A stretch of DNA of 35,808 bases from Candidatus Bathyarchaeota archaeon RBG_13_38_9. GTDB lineage: Archaea > Thermoproteota > Bathyarchaeia > 40CM-2-53-6 > RBG-13-38-9. Numbering within the stretch: the stretch's first letter is position 1; the number at the start of each line of letters is the position of its first letter. A program made the position numbers and the translations under genes. The notes below the pieces were generated by a model. It ran no database searches. It was given only the letters and a program-made list of their open reading frames with translations, and had not been told where the DNA came from. Of the stretch, positions 15,853 to 24,511 are shown piece after piece. The stretch spans positions 43,979 to 79,786 of the forward strand of contig MEZD01000043.1 in the NCBI GenBank assembly GCA_001775955.1, read 5' to 3'.

Positions 15853-17736
15853 TTGAATCGAATGATCTTAGTTGCGCTTTTTTCAATTCTGTCATTACTA
15901 CCGATAGATGCTACATTAGCGCAACAGAGGGTCGATTCAACGGAGACAGTTGATCTGTACGCTCATACAGACTATACCATGGGCGTTAAAGGTGGAAGAA
16001 TACTAAGTACTGCTCCGCCATACGGGGAAAGTCGTTCGGCTCTTCTCGACAGAGAGATTAATTTCACTTTGTATCCAACATTAACCAGAGACATAAAGCT
16101 AGAAGGATCTGTAAACTATAGAATTCATTTACGTTCACCAGTGAAAAGGACTGTTAATCTAAATGTTTCATTGTACGAAATAGGAACTGAAACTGAGATA
16201 AAACAGGTCTCCAGTGCTCTGATCGCATTACCAGTTGAAGACAAGATTAACAAATACGTCCTTGGAATCCCTATAAGTCACACATTCCAAAACGAATCAA
16301 CAATTCTGTTCTCTATCGAACCAGATCCTGATATCCAATCACTGACATTGTATTGGGATGGTGAGAAGACTGCAACATCAGTATCTTTACCAATACCACT
16401 GGAAGAAACTTTCAACATATTTGATTTAGAAATTCTTGACTCCAAAGACATACCACTGAAAGGAGCGAACGTTACTATACTTGTTGATAATAGGCGCATT
16501 TGGACAGGCAGAAGTAACTCTATTGGCGAGATTAGAGCTTTAGTTCCAAAATCAGGAGATACAGTTTATGAATTCATTGTGATTTGGAAAAGTATCATCG
16601 CTAATAGAACACTTTATCACACTTCAGAAAATCTTGATATTCAGATTCGTTGTACTGTATATAGCCTTGAATTATTGGTAAGAGATCTACTTGGTTTCCC
16701 AGTTGAAGAAGCGAAAGTGGTCTTATTAAGAAATGATTCTATTGTTGACCAAGGAAACACAACAATTGAGGGTAGAATCAGTTTTCTCCAACTTCCTGGA
16801 TCTCAGTATAAAGTTCAGATTAGTAGAGAACTTTTGATTCTTTTTGTTCCGATTTCTGTTTCAAATGATTTTGATATTCAGTTGTCCTCTGATGCGAGCA
16901 GAGAGATTGTGTTGCGTATCGTCAAACCTTGGATGATAAACTCCGTATTGTTGATACTCATCATTCTAACATCATCATTATTGGCTTTGAATCTTTTCAG
17001 AAAAAGGAAAAAAGGATTCCGCGAGTATGATTTTGAATATTTCTATAAAATGGTGGGTGGCGATATTTCATCATCCTCATCAGTTATGATATCTGGATTA
17101 CCTGGATCAGGTAAAACAGTTATCCTTGCCCATTTTCTAATTAAGAGTCTAAGAAGTGGAAAACCCTGTATTTTTATCGTTAATTTAGATTTTCCATCTA
17201 ATTTACGAGAATATCTAAAAGGTTTTGAACCTGATCTAGAGAAATATGAAAAATCTTCAAAACTAATCTTTATAGATGGCTATTCAGCTTCTGGCGGAAA
17301 GGAGTCTTCTGAAAAACATCAGATATCTTCAATGGGGGACCTTACTGGACTCGGTGTACAACTTTCTTCTTGTCTTGAAGAATTAGGCCAAGATACTGAT
17401 GTTTTCTTAGATTCATTAACCCCGTTATTTACAATGCTTAGAGATGAGTATATCGCCAATTTCATTCATTCAGTCGGTGCTAAAACCAAAGGTGTTAATG
17501 GAAGATTTTTCTACACCACAGGATCAGCAGTTGGAAGAAAAGGTCTTAATGCTATAGAGGCCCTCTGCGACAGTGTGATTGAGTTATCTTCTACCGATGA
17601 AGCTGGCGAATATCAGAGAAAATTACGTATTAAGAAAATGAGAAGGAAACATTTTGAAAGGTGGATCGACTTCAGGGTAGACGGTGATAAAGGCATCATG
17701 TTTAGAACTAGAAACTCGCGAAAGTCCAAACTATAA
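15853..17736 (+). CDS. Membrane-anchored KaiC-like ATPase with surface Ig-like domains
   Basis: A 627-residue protein. Residues 1-24 form a signal sequence ending TLAQQ. About 25-180 is a beta-sandwich, and about 185-355 holds two carboxypeptidase-regulatory/Ig-like repeats, both outside the cell. One hydrophobic helix spans about 362-380 and is followed by RKRKK. The cytoplasmic part is a RecA/KaiC-like ATPase: Walker A GLPGSGKT at 415-422, and a Walker-B-like strand DVFLDSLTPL at 516-525 with D520. KaiC-family ATPases in archaea act in signalling and motility control; the ligand of the ectodomain is unknown. The start is TTG at 15853, or ATG at 15862, which also leaves a signal peptide. It is 4 bases from a convergent soluble KaiC gene. 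Confidence 0.68.
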   Translation: MNRMILVALFSILSLLPIDATLAQQRVDSTETVDLYAHTDYTMGVKGGRILSTAPPYGESRSALLDREINFTLYPTLTRDIKLEGSVNYRIHLRSPVKRTVNLNVSLYEIGTETEIKQVSSALIALPVEDKINKYVLGIPISHTFQNESTILFSIEPDPDIQSLTLYWDGEKTATSVSLPIPLEETFNIFDLEILDSKDIPLKGANVTILVDNRRIWTGRSNSIGEIRALVPKSGDTVYEFIVIWKSIIANRTLYHTSENLDIQIRCTVYSLELLVRDLLGFPVEEAKVVLLRNDSIVDQGNTTIEGRISFLQLPGSQYKVQISRELLILFVPISVSNDFDIQLSSDASREIVLRIVKPWMINSVLLILIILTSSLLALNLFRKRKKGFREYDFEYFYKMVGGDISSSSSVMISGLPGSGKTVILAHFLIKSLRSGKPCIFIVNLDFPSNLREYLKGFEPDLEKYEKSSKLIFIDGYSASGGKESSEKHQISSMGDLTGLGVQLSSCLEELGQDTDVFLDSLTPLFTMLRDEYIANFIHSVGAKTKGVNGRFFYTTGSAVGRKGLNAIEALCDSVIELSSTDEAGEYQRKLRIKKMRRKHFERWIDFRVDGDKGIMFRTRNSRKSKL

Positions 17737-17740
17737 CGAA

Positions 17741-18502
17741 CTAGGTCGGTTGACTTTCAAATACACGATCTTTAGGATAGACCTCTATTCCCTTTGACGT
17801 TATTTGGTAAGGCCTAAGTTGAGCGTCATGTGCTATTCCCCGCATTTTCTCCACCTGAATAGCTCGTATAACCGTTCCTGCGTGAACCATTGTATGCATA
17901 AGGATCACTCCTTGGGAGAGAAATTCTTCCAACTGAAATGATCGGCTAAGCATACCAGTTCTCAATTCCGTACTTACAAGCGATGTGCAACCTGAATTGA
18001 TTAAAGAATCAAAGAAAGTCAACAATGCTCTTCTCTTCTTGAATGTCGCATCATATCGAAGCATAATAGAAGTTACAGGATCAACCGCAATTCTCTGTAT
18101 GTCTTCCTCTTTTACAATTTTTGTAATAGTCTCAACCAGAAATCTAACAGTAATTTTAGGTTCTGAAGAGTCTTCGAATTTCGAAGAAACTAGAACATTA
18201 TTTTTTCGGATCCCTCCTTGCCTTAGCATTGTAGCATCTAAAAAGAGAATTTCACCATTTTTTTCCAGCCCCTCAATATCCCATCCAAATGAAGACAAGT
18301 TAGTTTTGACTTGTTCAGGAGTTTCATCCATTGCCACATATAATCCACGCTCATCAGCTTTTGCACCGCTTGTCAAAAACTGCATTTGAAGAATTGTTTT
18401 TCCTGCGCCTGGACTGCCTACCACAAGAACGCATTTTCCTTTAGGAAGACCCCCTCCAAGTAATTCATCTAAACCTTTTACCCCAGTCGAAATGAGTTGC
18501 AT
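17741..18502 (-). CDS. KaiC-like RecA-superfamily ATPase, single domain
   Basis: A 253-residue cytoplasmic ATPase. The opening TGVKGLDELLGGGLPKG is the KaiC/RadA beginning. Walker A is GSPGAGKT (about 29-36). The acidic DETPEQV turn is the KaiC-type catalytic Glu neighbourhood. Walker B is IAVDPVTSI. The C-terminal part (VIRAIQVEKMRGIAHD) fits the archaeal KaiC-like relatives, and the length fits single-domain forms. In archaea these are regulators of motility, signalling or transcription, with the partner not identifiable here. It starts with ATG at 18502 and converges on the membrane-anchored homologue with a 4-base gap, so the two could influence each other's mRNA ends. Confidence 0.85.
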   Translation of the reverse strand: MQLISTGVKGLDELLGGGLPKGKCVLVVGSPGAGKTILQMQFLTSGAKADERGLYVAMDETPEQVKTNLSSFGWDIEGLEKNGEILFLDATMLRQGGIRKNNVLVSSKFEDSSEPKITVRFLVETITKIVKEEDIQRIAVDPVTSIMLRYDATFKKRRALLTFFDSLINSGCTSLVSTELRTGMLSRSFQLEEFLSQGVILMHTMVHAGTVIRAIQVEKMRGIAHDAQLRPYQITSKGIEVYPKDRVFESQPT

Positions 18503-18732
18503 TTTCTATCTTAACCGCCACAATACTTTGTGAAAACTCGATTTAAGATTTGCACGGAACATGGATATATGGTTTAGAGTTCGATTTTACAGATAAGCGA
18601 ACCTTTTCTACCTTAAATTCTAAGCAATTGTGGCATATATTTGGATATTTGTTAATTTTGAAGTGTCCAATATTCGAAATTTAAGTAATCTAGATCATAG
18701 ATGTTTATGAAATTGTATTGGCGACTCTAACT
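18503..18732. other. Divergent promoter region between KaiC and surface gene
   Basis: No gene is seen. A BRE/TATA-like run cgaaa-tttaagta (18675-18687) points right and would start a transcript near 18712. On the minus strand cttaaat near 18541-18547 is a weak candidate for the KaiC gene. Confidence 0.45.
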
Positions 18733-18852
18733 GTTTGCTGTGAAGGGTTTAAACTATGAAACCATTTTTGAGACATCAATGTATGCCGTATTGATACATA
18801 AACAGCAAACCATGCGCACGGATGATCCGATCTATGGTATAGCGTGTGCTAT
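18733..18852 (+). promoter_or_regulatory. Structured 5' leader, candidate RNA element
   Basis: Several exact inverted repeats sit in one 120-base leader. Outer arms GTTTGCTGT (18733-18741) and ACAGCAAAC (18802-18810) pair over 9 bases. Inside are GGTTT/AAACC (18746-18750/18759-18763) and two mutually exclusive pairs: ATCAAT/ATTGAT (18775-18780/18790-18795) and ATGTAT/ATACAT (18779-18784/18794-18799). After them come CGGATgATCCG (18819-18829), itself enclosed by ACCAT/ATGGT (18809-18813/18834-18838), and ATAGC-gtgt-GCTAT (18839-18852). A GGAG (18855-18858) and the ATG at 18868 follow. The alternative pairings could switch shape, as in riboswitches or thermosensors, but AT-rich DNA makes short arms by chance. 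Confidence 0.4.
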
Positions 18853-18867
18853 TTGGAGAAAATAATT

Positions 18868-21273
18868 ATGTTCAAAAATTACAGTAAAAGAAGAAATCTC
18901 AATGCGATATTAATGCTCATTATTTTGACACTACTAGTACAAACGTCTTCCTTTTACGTGGAACACGCAGTAGGCACAGATGAAAATAATCTCAATTCAT
19001 TTTCTTCGAACTTACTAACAGATGAAATGGAGATTCCAAAATTCGAAATTGTTGGTGAAAATTATATAGGAGATAAAATATCCATCTCTGAAAAAGGTGG
19101 GATAATTGAGATTTCTGGGACAGAATTCTTTTTCTTTCCATGGAAACACATTTCCTGGACAGAAAATAATGTGGACGTCATCTTTGTAGCCAATGTTACA
19201 GAATCGAATTTTCGTATAGGATTTTTATTTTTAACAAATGGTTCATCGAGTTTTGATGTAAAAATCTTTGAATATGCATCAGCAACCTATCAGAAAATGA
19301 CATTCCAAGGAAAAACCTTCATCACAGAAGACTTTGTTAAACTAAAAAAAACATTTGAGAATAAGATATCAATCATTCCTTCTGGTAAGATTGACAACAG
19401 ACTTTTTGCCACAGGCCCCAGTTTATTCATCGTAAGCCATGAGGGAAAATTAAAGCTTGACTCTTCAATCATGAAACTTTATGTCATACACAATACAATA
19501 AATCCATCTTCAGGTTGGAATGAACTCTGGACATTAGGTGTAACTGAATCAAAGGATTATTATTTCAACATTTTTTATATGAATACTAAAAATAAGAGTG
19601 ACATCATTTTTGGTCACTCCCTTTGTCTGAATGACTATGCAGTTCTTGAGCAGAAACAGTTAGATTCGACGTGGTTTTTGAAAGGTGAAGGTTATCAACT
19701 ATCAGTAATGGTGCCTCTTGAGATAAAATCTCTTTGGGTAGATGGTTTTCGTTTTGAAAAAATAGATGATTCCACATTTTATAGTATGTTGAATGAAGGA
19801 ACTCACATAATATCAATAGAGAATGGAACTTCTCAAGTTGATGGTATACGTTTTGGATTTAATAAATGGTCAGACGACGTTGATAAGAACCCTCGAACAA
19901 TTACCCTTGATTCTAATGTTACGCTTTCAGCGGAATACTCAAGAGAGTTTTTACTCACAGTCGATTCATTGAACCCAGATGTAGATGTAAGTGGATGGTA
20001 TGATGAAGGAGAAGAAGTTCAACTACCTATGTTTATTGATCATGAAGATGGAGACATTAAATATATTCTTGAAAGTTGGTCGGGAGACATAAGTGTAAGT
20101 GAAAATTCTACTTTCGTATTGATGGATGCTTCAAAAACGGTTCATGCAAACTGGAGAAAACTATACAAAGTTATTGTTTCAAGTGAAGGTCTACCAGCAA
20201 ATTCATCTTTGAGTTATAAAATCAACGAAATTGAGATCTCTGTAAGATCTAATGAAATCGCCTATGATTGGGTTGAAGAAAATTCTCTTATTCAAATAAA
20301 CGCGAGTATACAATCTACTTCATCTTTAGCGGAATTTTTTTTAGATCATTGGAAGAGTGTTGAAATTCCTGAGATAATATGGCCAGTTCGAATACATCAA
20401 CCAGAACAATTTACGGCAGTCTTTACGAATCAGAAACGCGACTCCCAACTGTCATGTGATCTATCCAATGCTTATCTCATGACTACTGGTCAACTCATAA
20501 TTAAAGGCAAGTTGGACCCACCTAAGGAAACAAAAGTGATTATAGAATATCGAGTTAGCGGTCAAAAATGGAATACGTTAGCGGAAGTTGAAACAGACAT
20601 TTTGGGTAATTACGAGTATTATTGGTATCCTAATGTTACAGGAATAATACAAATAAAATCTGTTTGGCCAGGAGATGTAACGTATAATCCTACTGCAAGT
20701 CAAACCGAGAGTATGGCAATTAGCCAGAGCATGTTGAAATTCAAAAAACTCGCAAATACATTCAACAGTTCAACCTCCTTAGTATATGATGAATTAAATG
20801 GCCCACAAGATATTGAAAGAGAATTGGGATTGCCGTTTACATTTGGCATGAACATAGTAGACACGTTATATGTTGAATTGTCTACAATTAGGCCATTGGG
20901 TTCAATCGCCGCTATAGTCGTAGGATCGGCAATCATTGGATTCTTTTACATTTTTCCTTGGGCGATTTTAATATCAGTTATAGCAATCATTGCAAGAAAA
21001 AGATCGATAAATAAGAAATTACTTTTTCCATTATATATTTTCTGGATGATCAGCTTTTCATACCTCATATTGCATGAATTAAATGTAGGATTGTTCATCG
21101 AACATTCACGATATTTACTTACGATATTAACTGCAACATTAGCGTCTGTAACTGGACTTTTGATAGCCTTCCTACCATCCTTTAAGATCACAAATCGACT
21201 TGCGAAAAGATGGCAACCTAACGAAAAACAGTCAACTAAATATTTGAGTCCTCAACAATTTCGCGCGACATAA
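18868..21273 (+). CDS. Exported surface protein with InlB-like repeats and membrane C-terminus
   Basis: About 801 residues from the ATG at 18868, chosen over a GTG at 18844 because a GGAG sits 9 bases before it and a hydrophobic signal sequence (about 14-30) then falls at the N-terminus. About 30-300 is a beta-rich region. Around 325-520 are three repeats ending in FNKWSDD, LESWSG and LDHWKS, a pattern like divergent InlB B-repeats. An Ig-like domain follows (about 525-605). The C-terminal 125 residues form three or four membrane helices from about 676, with a cytoplasmic basic tail. Several N-x-S/T sites are visible. Likely a surface adhesin or sensor-like protein; the family is unknown. It is preceded by a structured leader. 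Confidence 0.65.
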   Translation: MFKNYSKRRNLNAILMLIILTLLVQTSSFYVEHAVGTDENNLNSFSSNLLTDEMEIPKFEIVGENYIGDKISISEKGGIIEISGTEFFFFPWKHISWTENNVDVIFVANVTESNFRIGFLFLTNGSSSFDVKIFEYASATYQKMTFQGKTFITEDFVKLKKTFENKISIIPSGKIDNRLFATGPSLFIVSHEGKLKLDSSIMKLYVIHNTINPSSGWNELWTLGVTESKDYYFNIFYMNTKNKSDIIFGHSLCLNDYAVLEQKQLDSTWFLKGEGYQLSVMVPLEIKSLWVDGFRFEKIDDSTFYSMLNEGTHIISIENGTSQVDGIRFGFNKWSDDVDKNPRTITLDSNVTLSAEYSREFLLTVDSLNPDVDVSGWYDEGEEVQLPMFIDHEDGDIKYILESWSGDISVSENSTFVLMDASKTVHANWRKLYKVIVSSEGLPANSSLSYKINEIEISVRSNEIAYDWVEENSLIQINASIQSTSSLAEFFLDHWKSVEIPEIIWPVRIHQPEQFTAVFTNQKRDSQLSCDLSNAYLMTTGQLIIKGKLDPPKETKVIIEYRVSGQKWNTLAEVETDILGNYEYYWYPNVTGIIQIKSVWPGDVTYNPTASQTESMAISQSMLKFKKLANTFNSSTSLVYDELNGPQDIERELGLPFTFGMNIVDTLYVELSTIRPLGSIAAIVVGSAIIGFFYIFPWAILISVIAIIARKRSINKKLLFPLYIFWMISFSYLILHELNVGLFIEHSRYLLTILTATLASVTGLLIAFLPSFKITNRLAKRWQPNEKQSTKYLSPQQFRAT

Positions 21274-21301
21274 AAATGCTTTTAAAAGAATTGTTGTTGA
21301 G

Positions 21302-21377
21302 AATGGGATTTCAAAGTGGATAAATGAATTCAGATTTATAAGGCTAGTACGGCATTCAGTCCACTAGGAGCCCATTT
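21302..21377 (+). promoter_or_regulatory. Nested hairpin in leader of LamG/GT-C gene
   Basis: Arms nest in the right order: AATGGG (21302-21307) with CCCATT (21371-21376), AGTGGA (21315-21320) with TCCACT (21360-21365), and TGAAT (21325-21329) with ATTCA (21354-21358). Between the last two 3' arms lies aggag (21366-21370), a Shine-Dalgarno-like motif in the internal loop. Regulatory meaning is speculative. A tttataag TATA-like run (21335-21342) lies in the loop, so it may be promoter DNA instead. Confidence 0.3.
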
Positions 21378-21390
21378 GCGCTGATACGAA

Positions 21391-24300
21391 TTGAAACAAC
21401 GAAAATCAATATTAGCTTTAACATTATTTTTAGTATTCATAGGATCGATTGGCTCTATTGAAAACATAGAGTCTCAAGAAAAAGACTTACAAATAAAACA
21501 CGCATTGCACATTCTTGCTCCTGATGAATCAGAATATGGCTATATAAGCAAGAATATTCATGAAACCACAATCAACGATAGTCGAGTAGAGTTTCACGCT
21601 TCAGTTAATATTCTAAAAGTCCAGTCCAAATCTCCGGGGATTGTTCTTCAGATAGATGCTCGGGGGACCAGTCATTCTGAAGAAAGCGATTATGGTGCAA
21701 CATCATCAAAGGATGAGCTTAGGTATGCATTTAGACTAGCAACCGATGGAAGTGTGATTTTCTATTATCCATTTATGGATTCCTCGGCTGCTGTAACTGT
21801 AAAAGATGGATGGAAATTAGGAAAATGGATCCATCTTGCAATAATAGTTGATACAGATTCAGCTAAATTTTATATCAATGGAGTATTGGTCAGCGAGAGC
21901 GATAATGAACTATCACCAAAACCTGGCGGTTTTTATGTTTCGAAAATCGGCATGGGCAAGACAGATAGATTAAGAAGAGGCATGGAGGCTTTTATCACAA
22001 GAGTTTTGCTTGTTAAAGATGGATCAAATATATTCGCAGAGAACTTTGAATATAACCTTGAATCTTATGAAATCAAAAAGTCAGCTTATGCAATAGTTCA
22101 AGTGATCGATCTAGTTCGATTTACAAGCATTGAAGTATTTTCATCTCTGAAATCAATACCTTCAGGCGATTCTGCGCTTCCAAGAGCTAGACTTTTTGAT
22201 TCCTCTTTAAACGGAATTTCTAATAAGACAATTATTTTTGAATACCAATTTAATGACCTATGGGTAAAAATTGGCGAATCAAAAACAGACTATAATGGTA
22301 CAGCAGAATTCAATTGGAAGGTCCCTAATGATCTACAAGGATACATTTATATAAGAGCCATTTTCCAAGGAGACACGGAATTTGCTGAATCCCAAAGCAA
22401 AAATCTACCCATTCAGGTCACTATAACATCTGGTCCAAAGATTAAGACTCTCATCACCATATTTTCGATCTTTACCATTGGATTAGTAGGCATAGCATTT
22501 CTATCTTACAGATTAGGTCGAATCAAGTTCTTGAGCATTATATTACCGATAATCTGCTCAATCAGTCTTTTTTTTAGTCTACCCATATTAGCTAATGCCT
22601 TTGAAATTCAAACATATGTTGCTTATGAGCTTACTACAGTTTCATTACAAATATTCGATACACAAATTGATCGAATAATTTGGCTTTCATCTAGCATTAT
22701 TATGTCTATCTCCTGGATGGTACTTTATACAAGAAAGATATTAGAAAGGAAAATAACTGCAATCCCAATTATTTCAATGATCTTATCGATAACTCTTCCA
22801 TTATTAGGAATAGATCATGTTGGATCATTTTTTGCTTTTCTTTCACCGATATTAGTAGCATTTACTCCATTACTAATTCACAATAAACGAGAATTACCTA
22901 ATTCAATAAATTCTGCAATTATGTTTTTGATTTCATTTCTTTCCATAATATGTTTAATTGAGGTCGGTTCTGCTCTTGGTTGGGTTTACAATTCACTCGA
23001 TCCGCATGCTCCTTTCGATGGAGATCCTAGATGGATTTTACCTTCACTTGAAGCTAATTTAACCGGAATTCTCTATCCATTTACCTTGTCTGCCCTTATT
23101 GTACTTGTGTTTTCGTGGGCATGGATTCCCATATTAAACAAAGTTTACAGATCATTCATCAAACAGCATATCGAAAACACAATTATAAAAACAAAAGAAC
23201 ATCTTAACTCACAAAAACAAGAGAAACGAATCTCAAGAGATAACCACTACAAATTCCTGACTTTACTCATCATTCCAGTAATAATTTTGACATCCTTCTT
23301 TCTCGTATACTATCCTTATTTCTATACTCCTAGACTGATTGGCGTTGATACACCTTGGTACTACGAGAATCTTCTTGCTATCTCAAGCTCGGAGGGAATA
23401 CAACATGTGATATCCGATTATGGCGCGGTAACAAGACTGCCGTATCTACTAATCCTCTATGCCCTAATGACTGTTTTTTCTCTCCCGCCTATGATAGTTG
23501 TCAAAATAGGCCCAGCGATACCTGCTGCTTTAATGGGCATCTCTTCATTCTATCTTACCCAAACGCTTACACGCAATGATTTCATAGCTACAATCTCAGC
23601 ATTTTTAGGATTATTTTCAATAGCTACGACCGTAGGTATTTTTGCTGGTGTTTATGCAAACTGGCTTGCTTTAGGTTTCGTTTTGATATTTTGGACTTTA
23701 TTACTTAAGGTCTGGCAAAATCCTTCAAGAAGTCTTATTTTAATTACGGTCATAACGAGTTTCTTGATCTTAATTACTCACCCTTGGACATGGGCCATCA
23801 TTCTAGCAAGCCTCGCAGCATATCTAATGTTTAATCTAATCTTACACCGTTCAGACAATAGTAACAGTTCCCAAAAGATCACTGCTAACAAATCTACTCT
23901 AATTATTCTATGCATAAATTTCGTATTGATGGTAATTCTTCTGACAGTTTTCTCTAGTGGAGAATTCATTCGACTATCAACTGAAGTACTTGCTGCCATG
24001 AATTCAAAATATCTAACACATTTTTTAGGAGTCATGACATATTCTCTACGGTTCTATGTGGGCGGGTTTTTAGCCAATACAATCATCATAATATTATGCA
24101 TACTGGGTCTTTTTACAATCAAGAATCTAAAAAGACAATTCTATGCAGTTTTCATCTCTTTGCTCTTAGTAGCTTTCGTTCCTTTACTACTCTTGGATTC
24201 TTGGTGGCAGTGGAGGTTACTCTATATGATCCCATACAATATACCGGCGACGCTTTTTTTATTCTATGCATTAGATGCGTCTAAAAAATCTGGAATAAGA

Positions 24301-24393
24301 TACGCATTTATTTCCACGATTTTATTTTCTCTGATAATGGTATTATCTTCATTTAACTACGCCTTAAGATGTCTGAATTATATACCCGGTTAA
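21391..24393 (+). CDS. Fusion of exported LamG/Ig-like domains with GT-C glycosyltransferase
   Basis: A 1000-residue protein starting with TTG (the preceding in-frame codon set contains a stop at 21382). A signal helix (about 6-22) is followed by a concanavalin/LamG-like domain (WIHLAIIVDTDSAKFYINGVLV is its typical strand) to about 225. An Ig-like domain spans about 255-340, and the membrane part runs from about 352 to the end. In that part the motif GVDTPWYYENLL, with the Asp at about 653, is the GT-C-type acidic loop, with the same GVD-x pattern as the GT-C at 10921. Several helices before it probably form an extra membrane module. Presumed role: transfer of sugars outside the cell, with the front part binding the acceptor surface. 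Not a family I recognise as a fusion. Confidence 0.66.
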   Translation: MKQRKSILALTLFLVFIGSIGSIENIESQEKDLQIKHALHILAPDESEYGYISKNIHETTINDSRVEFHASVNILKVQSKSPGIVLQIDARGTSHSEESDYGATSSKDELRYAFRLATDGSVIFYYPFMDSSAAVTVKDGWKLGKWIHLAIIVDTDSAKFYINGVLVSESDNELSPKPGGFYVSKIGMGKTDRLRRGMEAFITRVLLVKDGSNIFAENFEYNLESYEIKKSAYAIVQVIDLVRFTSIEVFSSLKSIPSGDSALPRARLFDSSLNGISNKTIIFEYQFNDLWVKIGESKTDYNGTAEFNWKVPNDLQGYIYIRAIFQGDTEFAESQSKNLPIQVTITSGPKIKTLITIFSIFTIGLVGIAFLSYRLGRIKFLSIILPIICSISLFFSLPILANAFEIQTYVAYELTTVSLQIFDTQIDRIIWLSSSIIMSISWMVLYTRKILERKITAIPIISMILSITLPLLGIDHVGSFFAFLSPILVAFTPLLIHNKRELPNSINSAIMFLISFLSIICLIEVGSALGWVYNSLDPHAPFDGDPRWILPSLEANLTGILYPFTLSALIVLVFSWAWIPILNKVYRSFIKQHIENTIIKTKEHLNSQKQEKRISRDNHYKFLTLLIIPVIILTSFFLVYYPYFYTPRLIGVDTPWYYENLLAISSSEGIQHVISDYGAVTRLPYLLILYALMTVFSLPPMIVVKIGPAIPAALMGISSFYLTQTLTRNDFIATISAFLGLFSIATTVGIFAGVYANWLALGFVLIFWTLLLKVWQNPSRSLILITVITSFLILITHPWTWAIILASLAAYLMFNLILHRSDNSNSSQKITANKSTLIILCINFVLMVILLTVFSSGEFIRLSTEVLAAMNSKYLTHFLGVMTYSLRFYVGGFLANTIIIILCILGLFTIKNLKRQFYAVFISLLLVAFVPLLLLDSWWQWRLLYMIPYNIPATLFLFYALDASKKSGIRYAFISTILFSLIMVLSSFNYALRCLNYIPG

Positions 24394-24445
24394 TCCTATC
24401 TTTAAAAACCATAGCAAATCAAGGATAGTCTAATCTGATTGAATC

Positions 24446-24454
24446 GTTTAAAAG
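24446..24454 (+). promoter_or_regulatory. TATA-like element of the GT2/DUF2304 unit
   Basis: gtttaaaag predicts a start near 24476, giving a leader of about 35 bases before the ATG at 24512. Confidence 0.45.
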
Positions 24455-24485
24455 AAAGCAATATCTTTTGAAAGAATACTTGGAA

Positions 24486-24501
24486 TATTATTGGAATAAT
24501 A
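24486..24501. promoter_or_regulatory. Inverted repeat near the GT2 start
   Basis: TATTATT-gg-AATAATA is a perfect 7-base dyad, 10 bases upstream of the start codon. A second dyad, GAGAT-atg-ATCTC (24507-24519), is centred on the ATG itself. Either could be an operator or could hide the start codon; both arise easily in AT-rich DNA. Confidence 0.3.
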
Positions 24502-24511
24502 AATATGAGAT

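Noticed and set aside
18844-18867. GTG start for the surface protein
   Set aside because: It lies within the hairpin region and has no ribosome site; the ATG at 18868 has GGAG 9 bases before it and gives a normal signal peptide.
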